From Zasmidium citrigriseum (Eukaryota; Ascomycota; Dothideomycetes; Mycosphaerellales; Mycosphaerellaceae), in contig NHNW01000001.1 in NCBI GenBank assembly GCA_002786025.1, positions 1,674,001 through 1,738,000 on the forward strand: a stretch of DNA of 64,000 nucleotides, in the 5' to 3' direction. Below are positions 44,158-56,157 of this stretch, in pieces. Every line of letters starts with the position of its first letter. Position 1 is the stretch's first letter. Position numbers and translations under genes: made by a program. The notes beneath the pieces were generated by a model. It saw only the letters and a list, made by a program, of their open reading frames with translations. It did not search any database and was not told where the DNA came from.

Positions 44158-46630
44158 GATGAACGAATCAGTTGAAGCTGTAAAGCGGTTGCTGGCTAGA
44201 TTGGCTGGTGGATCGTTGTGCTGACGGTCGCTTGCTTGGTGCTGATGATGTCCAAAGTGAGGTCGAATGCCCTTCTTTTATACACTTCGATATACACCCC
44301 AGCGGACATCGCGGAAGGCCAATCGTGCATGATGCATCATCTTTGCGTGTCTCAACATTGGCAAACTAGGCGCCATGATCGTTGTGAACGGAAGACGGCA
44401 TACATTTCGTGGAGTACAAGAGCGGAAGGCTTAGGTCCGCAGTCCTCATCGCATGCCTAGACCAGATGAGCCTGGGTGATACCAGGTTTATGACGAGTCG
44501 ATTGCGCTCGGATTTGCAGCGGAAGATCGGCGAGGTGAGGTTGTGGCCTCGTGGTAGATGCGAATCCGCCCCCTAAGACAGCCAAGAAGCGTCGAGTGAA
44601 GGGAACGCCTGATGCGCTTGAAACTAGGTGAGAAACTTGGTCGATCGCCCTTCCTGAAAAGATTGAAGATCCTCAATTGGCTCGTGTCGACATAAGGTTG
44701 TTTCATCCAGGTACAACCCACGTGTAGAATTCTAACTTTGGAGCATATGCGTTGATCCGTCGCATCCGCAGCCACGTGCAAAGACAGCGCGCTGACGGAA
44801 ACAAAACATTCCAGAGACATATGGACTGTGTAGAAGTCTCTCCTGCAGTGAGCATTCAAGGAACAGTTCTTCGTCGAAACACTTGGCAGTTTGGGCGCTT
44901 CGTATTGACATTCGCGAGTTATACGACTTCAGAGCAAGTCCCGGACTTGGAGTGTTGATGGAAAAGACCAGACCCCGTGCGGCGAACGATTTGATAGGAG
45001 TGGACCGTCTTGTGCATTGTTGTGTATGATGGAGTCGACCTAGGCAGACGTCGAGGGAGGCCATTCATCGATGAGAAACTCGTTGGGATCTCGATTCAGT
45101 AAGCAAAGCGCCACGAGGGCTGCCCAAGCCCTGCTGCATGCTGGGCTGGGTTCTGCTATTGAGCTCTCTCCCATATTCCAGATCAGCGTTGAACGAAGCT
45201 GATGCATAATCAACATCGATGGGACCGATGTAGTTCAGTCGACACAGTGAGCTGCTAGGCGACTACTACCCATTTGAAGGGCAGAATGTATTAGGCACCA
45301 GATTCCTCTGACAGCCTCAGCCAGACTAGGCCACCGGTGATGAGAAGATATTGCTGGTAAGCGTCGTAGCAAGGAGAAGGCTGGCAGGTGTGGACTTGGC
45401 CAGACCGAAAGTGTCTCCAAAGGGCAAGGAGGATGCATGAGGCGTAGTCGTTTCCTGATCGATCACTGGAAGTAGTGACTGCGGTCCAAAGGTGCCCAGG
45501 TGGGATTGGAGAGCTGTGTTGTCCATTCCAGTGTCGAGGAGTGGGCCGATCTTCTTGTTTGATTGTTGCGGCTGTCCTCGACATGCAGCCTAGGAGAATT
45601 GACAGACCCGTGGAGCCTTCACACAGCACACGGTGAACCGACGGGCTTCTCACAATGTGACTGGCCGAGATTCTCGCCGGATTAGCGTTCGCCTGGTAGC
45701 ACCGCGATGGGTTATGCTTCTCCACGACTGCGCCTTGCATTATCCGTGGTCTGCTCTTCTCCCGACCCCAGCATCATGGAAGTTCGTAGACTGCAGAGGA
45801 AATGTCTCGACTTTAGTGGACTCCATTCAAGTGTAAGTTGGCTCGTCACTCTGCGGAGCCTTCTCCAAGACTGAAGAGGCGGGCTCTCTACAGGATTCGT
45901 GAATGCCCTGATCGCCCGTCCGTCTCCTGGGGATCGATGATCAATGCTGACCTAGGCAACAAGGCTCTTCGACGCCCTTCGAGCCATTGTAGCGTTGGTC
46001 GGTGCCGCTTGTCATTTGGCCATCGCATTGCCTCGCTGAATCACCCCGCTTCAAGGCATCGCCGAGATGGAGGTACAGTGGTGTTTTAAATTATCGCCGA
46101 GATGTCGTCTTGTCGGTTGAACTTGAAGCCGACAAGAAGAGAAGTTACGTCCAGGGTTGAGCATTGACCATCACGTGACAAATACTTACCTCGCTCGACT
46201 TCTCCTTTTCTGAGCCGCGCTGCTCTTTCTTCCGCATTCGCATCAATAACATACCCACCTTCACATCATTTCTGCCCACTTTTGCATTTAGAATGGCCGC
46301 GAGACCTACGCCTTGAAAATGACCGAGACTCCGAGCATTAGTAAGACTTTTCTTGCTACTGGACCAGTCACCTGCTCCCTTCGTCCACTTTGACCACATT
46401 GCGTTTAGCCTGTCATCCCATACACTGTAGAGCTTCAGGGTACGCCTGACAAGGTATAGCCCGTGGTAAGTAAGTGCAGCGTCAGCTCGCTGGTCTACGT
46501 GGCGAGATATCGCCTGGTTCAACTCAACAACTTTCCTCTCGACGTCGAGCTTTCGTATATGAACGGAGCACCTGCAAGACTGCTTCAGCACTTTGCCACA
46601 AAAGCTACCAGAGAATTCATCGTTAGAACT
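44158..46630. other. gene-poor intergenic region
   Basis: About 2.5 kb. An ATG-initiated minus-strand ORF (45,740-45,291, 149 codons) is the longest, but it shows no domain, signal or splice support. I see no RNA gene or repeat, and no RIP-like bias. Confidence 0.5.
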
Positions 46631-48084
46631 ATGGCCACTGCAAGTGTGGTTCAGCTCGAGGGTCACGAGAAGCCCGAGTATTATCGCGAGATATCCAAAG
46701 ATTGTATGTGTTCCCAAGTCATTGGCTTGATCTATACTTTTACTGAACTGAACGTTTTGCTTTAGCCACGAAGACAGCCAGCGAGCTCCTCCAAGTCAAC
46801 CATGACAAACATCACATATTCTTCAACACACAAGGTAAGAAGCGAAGAACAGAAGCCGTGCTATTGTGTCGAAGACACTTGCTAACTGTGGGTCCTTCTC
46901 TTTTTTCAGGGTTTCACAATCATTTAGCACATCAAATGTTCTCTATGTACGCCCTTGGTGCTACACCCGACCAGCTCCAACGAGAGTACAAGCACAACGA
47001 ATCATATCAACTCCCAATCATGGCTCCCAATGCCTCCGTCTTGAAGGACCTGGAAGACCCCAAGAAGTTCATGGAGTACCTTGGCCCGGGCAAGTACTAC
47101 AACGACTATCTCCAGTTCTTCAAAGGCGAGATGGAGAAGACGAGCTGGCAAGAGGTCTTGCAGAAGTACGTTTTCGCTGGAGATGAAAGGGCAGAACGAA
47201 TGCTGGTCCAAATGTTCGCTGGGTTCCTACACCCAATCATTCATCTAGGCTTTGGCATCGAGTTTGAACAGCCCGCGGTCATCGCGGAAGCCCTCGCTCA
47301 AGCCGCCTGCCACGACTCCTGGATCGGAGAGCTCCTGCTTCCAGCCGAAAAGGCCGCCAAATCTCAGAACCAATCCAGCTCCAAAAGCATCGCCCAACTC
47401 ATCGACGAAATCCACACCGACAAAGCCCTCCTGAACTCCACAACCTGGGACGACGGCAACAAAATCCGCGACGGAGTCCTCGCCCGTGCCGGAGACCGCA
47501 TGCTCCACTACGCCTCCCAAATTCACGTCAAGCCCTCCGAACTAGAAGAAAAGACCGCCGAAATGACCAACGCCGTAATCTACTACACCGGCGGCGCGCA
47601 ACGCCCCGACCGCGCCGTCAAATTCGACTTCTACTTCATGCACTGCGTCAACTGCTCCATCTTCTTCCCGGCCTTCAACCGCCAGACCTGGCTCAGCGAT
47701 GCCAATAAAGTCCGCTTGCTGGAGTGGAAGATCCGCATGGATCTTGCTATGTATGCTTCGCGGAAGTGTCCTGAGGTGAGGTTGGAGGATATTAGGAATT
47801 ATAAGCCTAAGGTGCCGAGTGGGTGGGATGGGGTTGAGGATCGGGTGTTGATGATTCCTGATGATGGACATGCGGCGAAGTTGATTAGGGCTATTGCGCA
47901 TGGGGAGAAGATTTGTAAGAAGTTTGAAGGGAAGGAGGGGTTCAGACTAACAGGGAGCGATTGGTTGCAATTGGGACATATGGTGATTGATTCTTGTGAG
48001 AGGAAGGGTGAGAGCTCGTATTGGGTGAGGTCTGCTGGTTTCGATGAGGCGTGGGAGGAGGTGACGTTGAGGGCGAATTTGTGA
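46631..48084 (+). CDS. questin oxidase-like protein
   Basis: Belongs to the questin oxidase-like family (GedK/AflY type), which performs Baeyer-Villiger-like ring cleavage in fungal polyketide pathways. Other members are uncharacterised. Exons are 46631-46703, 46766-46834 and 46910-48084, with introns of 62 and 75 bp. The product has 438 residues. Histidine-rich blocks straddle the splice sites: VNHDKHHIFFN in exon 2 and GFHNHLAHQMFSMYALGA at the start of exon 3. Further family blocks are FLHPIIHLGFGIEFEQP, AACHDSWIGELLLP and FYFMHCVNCSIFFPAF. The neighbours (MFS transporter, FAD monooxygenase) could form a small metabolic group, but no polyketide synthase is in the window. Confidence 0.87.
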
Positions 48085-48172
48085 TGACTTCAATGTCGCT
48101 GACGATGTATAATGACCACTCTTCCAACGCATCGCTTTTGTTTCCAAGATCACACTTTCCAATCTTACATAT

Positions 48173-49908
48173 CTACAGAGTCTCCTCATCCCTCCTCATT
48201 GGTACCTCAACCTCACCCACTCCCTGTCCCTGCTCCTGGACCAAAGCCTTCTTATCTGCCAGTCTCTTCTGTGGCCCAAACCGCTCCGTGAAAGCAGTCA
48301 GTTGTCCCGCCATAAACCACATCACAATCCCAATCAACAAGAAAGTCCACTCCAAACCCGCCATAATCCCAAACATCACCTTGGGTCCATCCGCATTCAG
48401 CCAATTCTGCACCTCAAAGCTACATAACACGGCGATGGCATTCCGGATGATGAAGAAACTTACCAGAGCTTCTCCGCCGTGTCGGGTAAAGGAGTCGATC
48501 AGGTAGGTCGAGGTCACATTGGAAACAGCGACAAAGCCAAAGGAATGCATTGCATAACCAAAGGCGTAGCCAATCCAAGGATTCTGGTCTCCAAGGCAGA
48601 AGCCCCATATAATCAGCCCGAAGGGAGCGATGAAGAAAGGGAAGACGAGGCCTGGGAGACGAGCATGGGCCAGAGTTCCTGCTGTGCCACTTCCAAGTTT
48701 CGCCTTGCGGAGGCTGCTTTTGTGCATCCTGTCGAGAAGTTGTGCTGCTACGGCATACGAGAGCATAGCACCGATCCAGCCAGACAAGTGCATCAAGCCA
48801 GTGATTCCGAGCGGCCATCTGTAGGCACCTCGTGGGTTCGAGAAGTTCTGGCCGAGGGTGACTTGGATGATGATTGTCCAGCCGACGAAGATGCCGACGA
48901 GTACTGCGGACCAGATGATTTGTGGGTAGGCGGTCATGGTGAGGATATCCTTGAAAGTTTGGAAGAAATGCCGTCTTGCATCGTGACGCTGGAGACCGAC
49001 CGTGAGGGACAGATAGCCAAAGAACTTTCGCTCCGGAGGCACATGTTCGACCGAGACGTGTTTGCGTTCGCCACGGTACTCAGTCTCGTGGATCAGAAAG
49101 ATGGCCAGAATGAAGATGAAGCCGAAGACGATGGCCATCCAGCCAGGAGACCAGCGCCAGCCGTGCATCTGGACGACCCAGGCGTTGATGATGGGTCCGA
49201 GGAAGATTCCTGAGCTTAAAGCGATGGCGAAGAACATCATCTTATAACCTCTCTTGTTAGCAGGCCAGAGGTCGGAGACGACGCTTGGGACTGTGGCATC
49301 GGCTGCTGAGGCGCCTATGCCTGAGCACATTCTTGCAGCGAGAAGACTGCCCCAGGATGTGGCCTTGCAACTCCAGGCGTTGGTTGCGATTAGAATGAGG
49401 AGGGAGAGGAGGTAGACTGGTCGCTTGCCGATGATTCGCATCAGGGGAACCCAGAGGAGGTTACCTAAGCCGAACATGAGGACGTTCAAGGCAGTGAGGG
49501 CCGTTGCCTGCGTGGCATTGATTCGGAAAGCTTGGGTCAGAGGGACGACTGCCACGGTGAAGTTGGAGGCGTTGACGTTGGCCATGAAGGAGAAGAGACA
49601 TATTGTCAGGTATGTGATGTGCTTGTGTTTCTCGCTCCAATTGAAAGGATCGTTGGGATCGTTCGATTCGGCTACAAGTGTCGTTAGCTATTTTCTTGAC
49701 GAGCTTAAGAAGAAGATGACTGACGTGGTGGAGGTTCGACCTTCTGCTGTCGGTCAAGACCAAGCAAGTCTCGCGTTTGGTGTGCTGCGGCAGTCACAGT
49801 TCTGCTCGCATGACCGAGTCCTGTGGCAATTCTGCTTCCCACGCCGGGCTGGCGAGTAGGAGGCGGCTCTTCAACGCCCAACGCATTTGGAGGCTGTTGT
49901 TCGGCCAT
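48173..49908 (-). CDS. MFS transporter (DHA1-like)
   Basis: A plasma-membrane major facilitator of the drug:H+ antiporter type. Exons are 49908-49725 and 49671-48173, with a 53-bp intron (49672-49724; GTCAGT, GCTAAC, TTGTAG). The product has 560 residues. The N-terminal tail is Pro/Gln-rich. The junction gives PPPESNDPNDPFNWSEKHKH, the classic Asp-Pro-x-Asn-Trp-Ser lead into membrane helix 1. About 12 hydrophobic segments follow, with the MFS loop signature GKRPVYLLSL after helix 2 and SGIFLGPIINAWVV in helix 5. A basic central loop separates the halves. The C-terminus is charged (EQGQGVGEVEVPMRRDEETL). It converges with the questin-oxidase-like gene, with 88 bp between stops. Confidence 0.9.
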
Positions 49909-50160
49909 GATTTTGCTTTGCTCCTGTGCGCGGGCGGACCAGCCTCTTGGGGTACTAATGCGTCGGAGGCTCTTGCAATCTGTGCAAGGCAAACGTGAGA
50001 TCGCGGAAGTCTCGATCGATCCAGAGATCAAGGGCGGGTTGACAATGCAAATGTCCTCACATACAAACCTTCGTCTTTAGGCGCACATGACGGTCTTGGG
50101 AAGTGATGACTCAAGTTGTCGGGTGACGCTTTGCCTTTCACATGTGTCAATTGGACAGCT

Positions 50161-51597
50161 TCAACAAGATCTTAATGCAGCAGTTGCGCTGAGCGGCCAC
50201 TGCGCTAACGCACGATCAACTTCCTCTTTGGCGTCGTATCCATACAGCCAAGGTTGCACCTCAGGACATTGCCATCGCGATGGAAACTTGCAGTCGATCT
50301 GTTTGCCTAGCTTCGAGAGCATGAGCTCATCACGAGCTTGTTGTTCAGGCCCTATGTCATCTTAATTAGTACCGCTGATCTGAAGAGAACTCTTCCAAGG
50401 TTTGCTTACCATCAAGCAAATGAAAGTCCTTGCGCTGGGCAAACGTTTCTCGCACAATTGCCTCTCCCCGCTGCTTCCGTATCCGCTCATATAATCGCAG
50501 TGCTTCAGGGAGCTGAGCTTTTGAGTCGATCGCGGCAAGCACATTACCCAGCACGGCGCCGTCCTCTATGCTGGAGTTCGCTCCTTGGGCCAGGTAGGGA
50601 AGCATTGAATGGCAAGCATCGCCTACAAACACGAAGTTGGACTTGTCGTTCACCCAGCTATCCAACTCGGCTCTATGCATAAGCTTCCACTTTTCGACAG
50701 TCTTGACCTCGTCAAGAAAACGATTCAGCATCGGATCCCACTGTGTAAAGATGGCTCTCATCTCATCGATAGAACCGGGTTGGCGAGCGACGTCCGCCGG
50801 GAGATTATCAGGTACAAGAAGAACGATGTTCGACATGGTGCCATTTCGTACAGAATATGCGACGACATGAGCAGCAGGGCCGATCCAGAATTGGCAAGTA
50901 GGTTGTGATATCCAGTCCTTGACTTCTTGATCCCTAACTTCATCCAGGTTTAGAACGATTCGATATGCCAGATCGCCTGTTGGTAGGGGCAAGTCTTCTG
51001 CAAGACCTTTGACAGCCAGGAAGCGTTGCCGGCATTTTGACCATAAGCCATCAGCTCCGACGAGCAAGTCGCCCTTCAACGTCTCCCCACTTGTCAACCG
51101 CAGGGTTGCATTGTCGAAGTCGATGTCCTCTACTCGAGAGCCGAGTCTGATCTCGACGCCGAGTTCACGGGCTCTGTCTGCCAGCACACGTTGAACATCG
51201 ACTCGGTGTAGGTCCCAAAAGGGAGCCCCGTACTTCCTCTTCATCTCCTCGTTGAAGCCTTCCGTCTTTGACAATATCTTGCCATCAGACCATCTTCTTA
51301 CTTGCAGCAGTGTCGGCTCTGCTGCTTTTGGGGCTAATCGATCGAGGACTCCATACTGTTGAAATACTTTACTGCCGTTGGGGGTAATCTGGAAGCCGGC
51401 ACCGATCTGGACTTCGTGTTAACCACTGCTCTGGGATGACCTGGATTAGAATATACCTCTGCCAGTTCTCTGGCGCCTTCCAACACCACTACGTTATGGC
51501 CAGCGAGTGCACACGAAATAGCAACGCTCAAACCACTCATGCCGGCTCCCACGACCTTGATGTCAAGAGGAGCTTTGGCGTTTGTTTTGCAAGCCAT
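50161..51597 (-). CDS. FAD-dependent monooxygenase (salicylate hydroxylase-like)
   Basis: A class A flavoprotein monooxygenase, probably hydroxylating an aromatic substrate with NAD(P)H and O2. Exons are 51597-51457, 51406-50410 and 50351-50161, with introns of 50 and 58 bp. The product has 442 residues. The Rossmann motif KVVGAGMSGLSVAISCALAG is at residues 14-33. IGAGFQITPNGSKVF follows the first splice. DLLVGADGLWSKCR is the DG motif, and FVFVGDACHSMLPYLAQGAN the GD motif for FAD. The third exon (PEQQARDELMLSKL ... WQCPEVQPWLYGYDA) supplies the usual C-terminal block. Without that splice the protein would end in intron read-through. The first splice is phase 0 between AE and IGAG. Confidence 0.9.
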
Positions 51598-52289
51598 TGT
51601 GGAAGGTGAGATGGTGGAGAAAGGGTATCAGCCATAGTCAAGGACAGGGACAAGAGATATATAGTCGCACCGCGGCATGCACATAGTTCCGACGCTGACC
51701 TTGGGAGAACATGGTCCCGAGTTCTGTGCCTTCGCGTTGAGAGCGCGTTCTGCGGAGTTCTGGGGAAGCTCCACCGGTCCATGGGAGAAACTAGGGCTTC
51801 GGCTGTGTTGCCCGGCAGACTGCTGTCCCGCCATGTCCGTCCTTCGTACGCCCTAACGGCGTTATGGGAAGAACATACTGTATCGAATAGTTGATAGGAT
51901 ACATCTCCTGTTATTCGAAGACAGACCAGCCTGTCTCATCCGTGTTTGGGTATGCTCTGCCAATGTTCGGGCGCGAGAAAATCCCCGACATCCGGTTCGT
52001 ACACATTCATGCTCGGATGGGCTCGGTTTACAGCAGAGGAAAGATAACACGAAGGCTTGCGTTGACTCGTCAATTGTTGTAGTTCAACAGCAGCAGCAGG
52101 AGCCATCGTCGTAGAGTTCGGCGCGCCCCGCCCCCGCATCCCGAGCCGTCTATTTAGGTTTCGGCTAGGACGCGTCTGAGCGCCGCGCATGTGAACTTCC
52201 AGGCTCTGTTGATGCTTCACTTCCCCTCTTGACATGACACCGAGATCTGCACCTCACCGATAACGAACCTGACACGACATTGCATCGAC
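51598..52289. promoter_or_regulatory. divergent promoter region
   Basis: 692 bp between the start codons of the monooxygenase and the SUMO-like-domain gene. No gene seen. A TATATA-like element lies near 51,656-51,662. Confidence 0.45.
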
Positions 52290-53649
52290 ATGGGGTTCTT
52301 CGCAACAACAGCGTGGGGGTCGAAGGCCACGAATACGCAGGACGAGGACGACGACAACGAGGAGGATCTCTTTAGTCACAAGTCCTCGTTCCTGTCTATT
52401 GTCAAAGAGCAGTCCGAGAGACAGAAGAAGGAGAAAGAGCGCGAGGAACGACGGAGAATCAAGAAGGAAGAGAAGCGAAAGTCGTCGGAAAAGCGCAAGA
52501 GTGATGAGGGTGTTGACAAGGGCGACAACAAGAAGCGGCGCATCACGGCGGAAGAAGGCAAGAAGTTGCTGGCGAAAGCCGGACTGGCCAATGTCATCGA
52601 CCTGTCCGATGGAGAAGATGAGGATCAAAGACCTCCAGCGGAACAACAGCTCCCTGTACGAAGATCACCCCGACACGCGCGGACTCACAATGTCTTCAGT
52701 CCTGCTAGGCCGCGAAGCAATTTGACTGCTCCAGTCGACACGGCAAATGAGTCTGAGGACGAGATCAAAATTACAGCAACGAAAAGCAGGCCAGCGCCGC
52801 CTCCTTCAGAGCCCGAGGAGGATCTAGACTCCGATCCAGAGATCGCGGAGATGCAGAGAAAGGCGCGTGAGAAAGCAAGGACAAAACAGCCGAAAGCCTC
52901 GTCGCCAGACACAGGCGCCGCCGATTTGAGATCTTCCACGCCTGAGGGCCCGGACCCGGTAGTCAGGATCTTGATCACTTCCAAAATTCCCAATACCAAT
53001 CCACTCATCCTGTGTCGAAAGCTATCCCAGCGGCTCAGGGAGGTCAGAGAGATGTGGTGCAAGAAGCAGGGATTCCCAGATGCCTATGCTTCGAAAGTTT
53101 TCCTTCTCCATCGAGGACGACGATACTGGGACTACACCACAGTCAAGCGGCTGGGCATAGACGTGGATTCTAGTGGCAATGTCTACAGAGTTGATGACCC
53201 CTATAAAGAAGGCGTCGATAACGTTCACGTGGAGGCAGTCACGGAAGAAATGTTTGCACAGATCACGGCCGAGAAGGCCCGGGAGGCGAAGGCTGTCAGC
53301 GCAATGCAGGAGGAAGATGAAGAGGGGCAAGCAGACGAAGGCGCAACAGAAGAGGCGCCTCCGCCGCAGCAGATCCGTTTGACTGTCAAGGCGAAAGGCA
53401 AGCCCGATTGGAAGGTCGTTATGACTCCAGTAAGTTCTACTTTGCACATAAAGCTAGAGAAGCTGCTAACGTTCCCCTCAGACCACGTCAATCGCCAAGA
53501 TCTTGAAAGCTGGAAAGAAAAATATGAAGTTCGAAGACAATCAGCAGGTATACCTCGAATTCGACGGAGAGCGGATATCGCCCGACAAACTGGTCAGCGA
53601 AACCGACATCGAGGATTTGGACTGCGTAGACCTCTGCCTTGAGAACTGA
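52290..53649 (+). CDS. SUMO-like-domain protein (Rad60/Esc2/NIP45-like)
   Basis: Likely a nuclear genome-stability factor acting with the SUMO pathway. Exons are 52290-53429 and 53482-53649, with a 52-bp intron (GTAAGT, GCTAAC, CCCTCAG). The product has 435 residues. The N-terminal half is highly charged, with a coiled Lys/Glu/Arg stretch (about 40-100) and IDLSDGEDED, a typical SUMO-interacting motif flanked by acids. A first SUMO-like fold covers PVVRILITSKIPNTNP to NVHVEAVTEEMF. The C-terminal SUMO-like domain starts IRLTVKAKGKPDWKVVMTP, crosses the splice into TTSIAKILKAGKKNMKF and ends IEDLDCVDLCLEN. Two tandem SUMO-like domains define the Rad60 family. No C-terminal di-Gly is present, so it is not itself a conjugated modifier. 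Confidence 0.85.
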
Positions 53650-56157
53650 ACATCTGGACCCCTCAAGGCACAACGCATACGGCATGAGAGCAAGGACCCC
53701 TTGACCAGGTTCCTGAATGACTGACGAATGGACGACAACGAGGCTTGAGAACATGGCTGCTGCAGTACCGCGCTCGTGGAGACAGTCACAATTCGTTCCT
53801 GCATGGACCCGGACAATGGACGATTTCCATCTTTCTCCACGTTGGATGGCTCTTCTCGAACTCTTTTTGCTCACCGCTTCTTGGTGATACTTCTAGTCTT
53901 CACAACGATACCCCGAGTAGATACTGTACTTGACTTTGATATTGTTCCTCGCTGAGGCGAGCAGAAACGAATGACATCTCGACATCTCTTCTTCAGACGA
54001 GGACGGTTCCGCCGAAGTAAAGGCGTAATAGGCGCCTACCTTTTCAGCCCAAACTGCTAAAAATCATTCACTTGGGCTGCAACCCGCCGCCAAATCCGTG
54101 CATCTGACTGTGAAAAAGAGCCGGCCCGGTCCATGCGGCTGACACTCGACGGCCGTCATTCGCAGCAGGCAAGGGAAATGGAAGTCCGTAGACGCAGAAT
54201 CTGACGCCGGTGGTGGTGTTGCTGCATCATTGACGTGGCAGTCTGCTCAGCTGCTGCCCAACCCGACCGGCGCTACTGCACATGCCTTGGCGCAGCCCAA
54301 GCCTACCGGCATGGACCTTGCTTCTGGGCTTTGACGCCGCCGTGCATGTGGTATGTATGGGAAGAATTGCTTTGTAGGCAAGGCGGCGTCTGACGCTGGC
54401 TATGTGCTGGTTGTGGTTTCCGGTGAAGTTCGTCGGGGCCTTGCTGGGATGAGTCTTGTAGTGTTTTGACGGCCCAAAGTGGGACTGTCACTGAGCGTCC
54501 GTCCTTAGCGGTGGTGCGAGAAGGATTTGGTGATGGTCTTGTGGTAAGTATAATATACTTTGAGGATCTTGAAAAGCGGTTGCTGGGAGCAACAATTCTT
54601 GCGCAACTCTGATCCGAGGAATTGGTCGTTGGTGGCACGACGTCCGGAATCGCTTGTACCACCCACCCACGTCGTCACCGCAGGCAGGAAGGAGTACCGT
54701 AACGGCAGCGACAAGTTTTTTCTTCCCCTCTGCCCCTCATTGCTGCAAGTGCTTGCGACTTGCAGCAACTTCGACAGCCCTGGTCCTCTTCCCGGTCGGC
54801 GTCTGATCGCATCGTCAATGTTTCCTCATCTGCTCGCGCACACAGGACTCCGAAGACAGCGGCGACGGCGAGGCGTCAGACGCTGAGAGACTTGCATCTG
54901 CATCGTCGCGTGCATCCGCGCAGCATTGGGCCAATCCAGCGCTGCCAGATTTTTTGTGTAGCGCGTGGGAGGGTAACGACATCACCTGGCCAACAACCAC
55001 CAGCCGGCCTTCTTTTCCCTCGCCGCCTCATCGGCACAGATCTTGTTGACAACGCCACGCCTTTCTTCTGGAAAACACCATCAGCCTGCGGCGACGACAT
55101 TCATCTGGACAAACGATTGTGAGTATTGCCACGTTCTCCAACCGACCCACCCACTACGCTCGCTCGCGCTGCAAACTGCATGTATATGCATGTCTGGCTC
55201 GCCGGTTTGGCCCGTCTCATTAGGCCGCCGCCTTTTAAGCCGGGGTGCTGCTACTTTGCACTTTTTCGTCGTCTTGTCGAGAAGACAGCATGTGCGATTC
55301 GCGCTGACAGCAGTCCAACAGAAATCCGCAGGTGGCCTTTGCGGAGTCTCGATTGGCGCCTCTTGAAGCGAGCGAGCGTTGGTTTTATTGCATGTCGACA
55401 TCCTCCGCCGCCGCCCCTATTTTTGGCCGACTGACTCTTGGATCTTCTGGACGACCTTTGCTTGCCTGATTCGACTGCAGCTTGAGCAAACATTGCCAGG
55501 TCTGCGATAGCACTGGACAGCGAGAAATCGTTCAACTTTTACTTGGAACGAAGGTCGTTGGCCATTGTTCAGGCGAAAGTTCACCTGTTTCAGATTTGCC
55601 CCGCAGACAAGTCATCAGCGGCTCGGACAGCGAGTAGGACACCAAGTTACCAACGAGGGCAAGCCTGCAATCAGAATAAACGCAGCCTCTCACGCCTCTC
55701 AGCCAGGGCGTCTCTCCAGAGATCCCATAACATTGGCATTGCCCCTGGCTGCTGCTCGTGCAGGCAATCCTCTTCAGCGCTCACCGGATACCGGCCATCT
55801 CTTCACGACCTCCTCCTTGATCACGACTCAACATCGATATACCATCATCAAACACCTGCATCCGGAGATTTCGTCGTGCACTAGCCGCATCGGCGTGCCC
55901 AAAAACTGGTAAATCATCGACAGCCACAGCCGCGGTACGGAGCTAGTCCCCAGGATCGCGGGTCCCTCATCATCTCTCCCTGCCAGCGCCCACCATCAGA
56001 GTCACCAAGTCACCTGGCCGCTTGATCTTGACCCTGTTCGCTCTCCGCGACACGGCCGGGATCGAGTACGCCGCCTCACTCTTGTCATAGATGCCGTAAG
56101 TATCCTGTCCTGCCCTCCGTCGTCTCTTGCGCGGCCCCATCCTCAGCCATACCGCCA
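53650..56157. other. long upstream region of the ubiquitin-like-domain gene
   Basis: About 2.5 kb without a convincing gene. Pyrimidine- and CATC-rich sequence in 55,540-56,000 looks like a long leader. ATGCC|GTAAGT at 56,091 and an acceptor-like CCTCAG at 56,140-56,145 suggest a leader intron or an upstream ORF that is out of frame with the main start. Confidence 0.4.

Noticed and set aside
45291..45740. 149-codon minus-strand ORF in the gene-poor 44-46 kb region
   Set aside because: ATG present, but there is no domain, intron or promoter evidence.
46145..46717. 190-codon minus-strand ORF with a signal-peptide-like start
   Set aside because: Starts at TTG and is antisense to exon 1 of the questin-oxidase-like gene.
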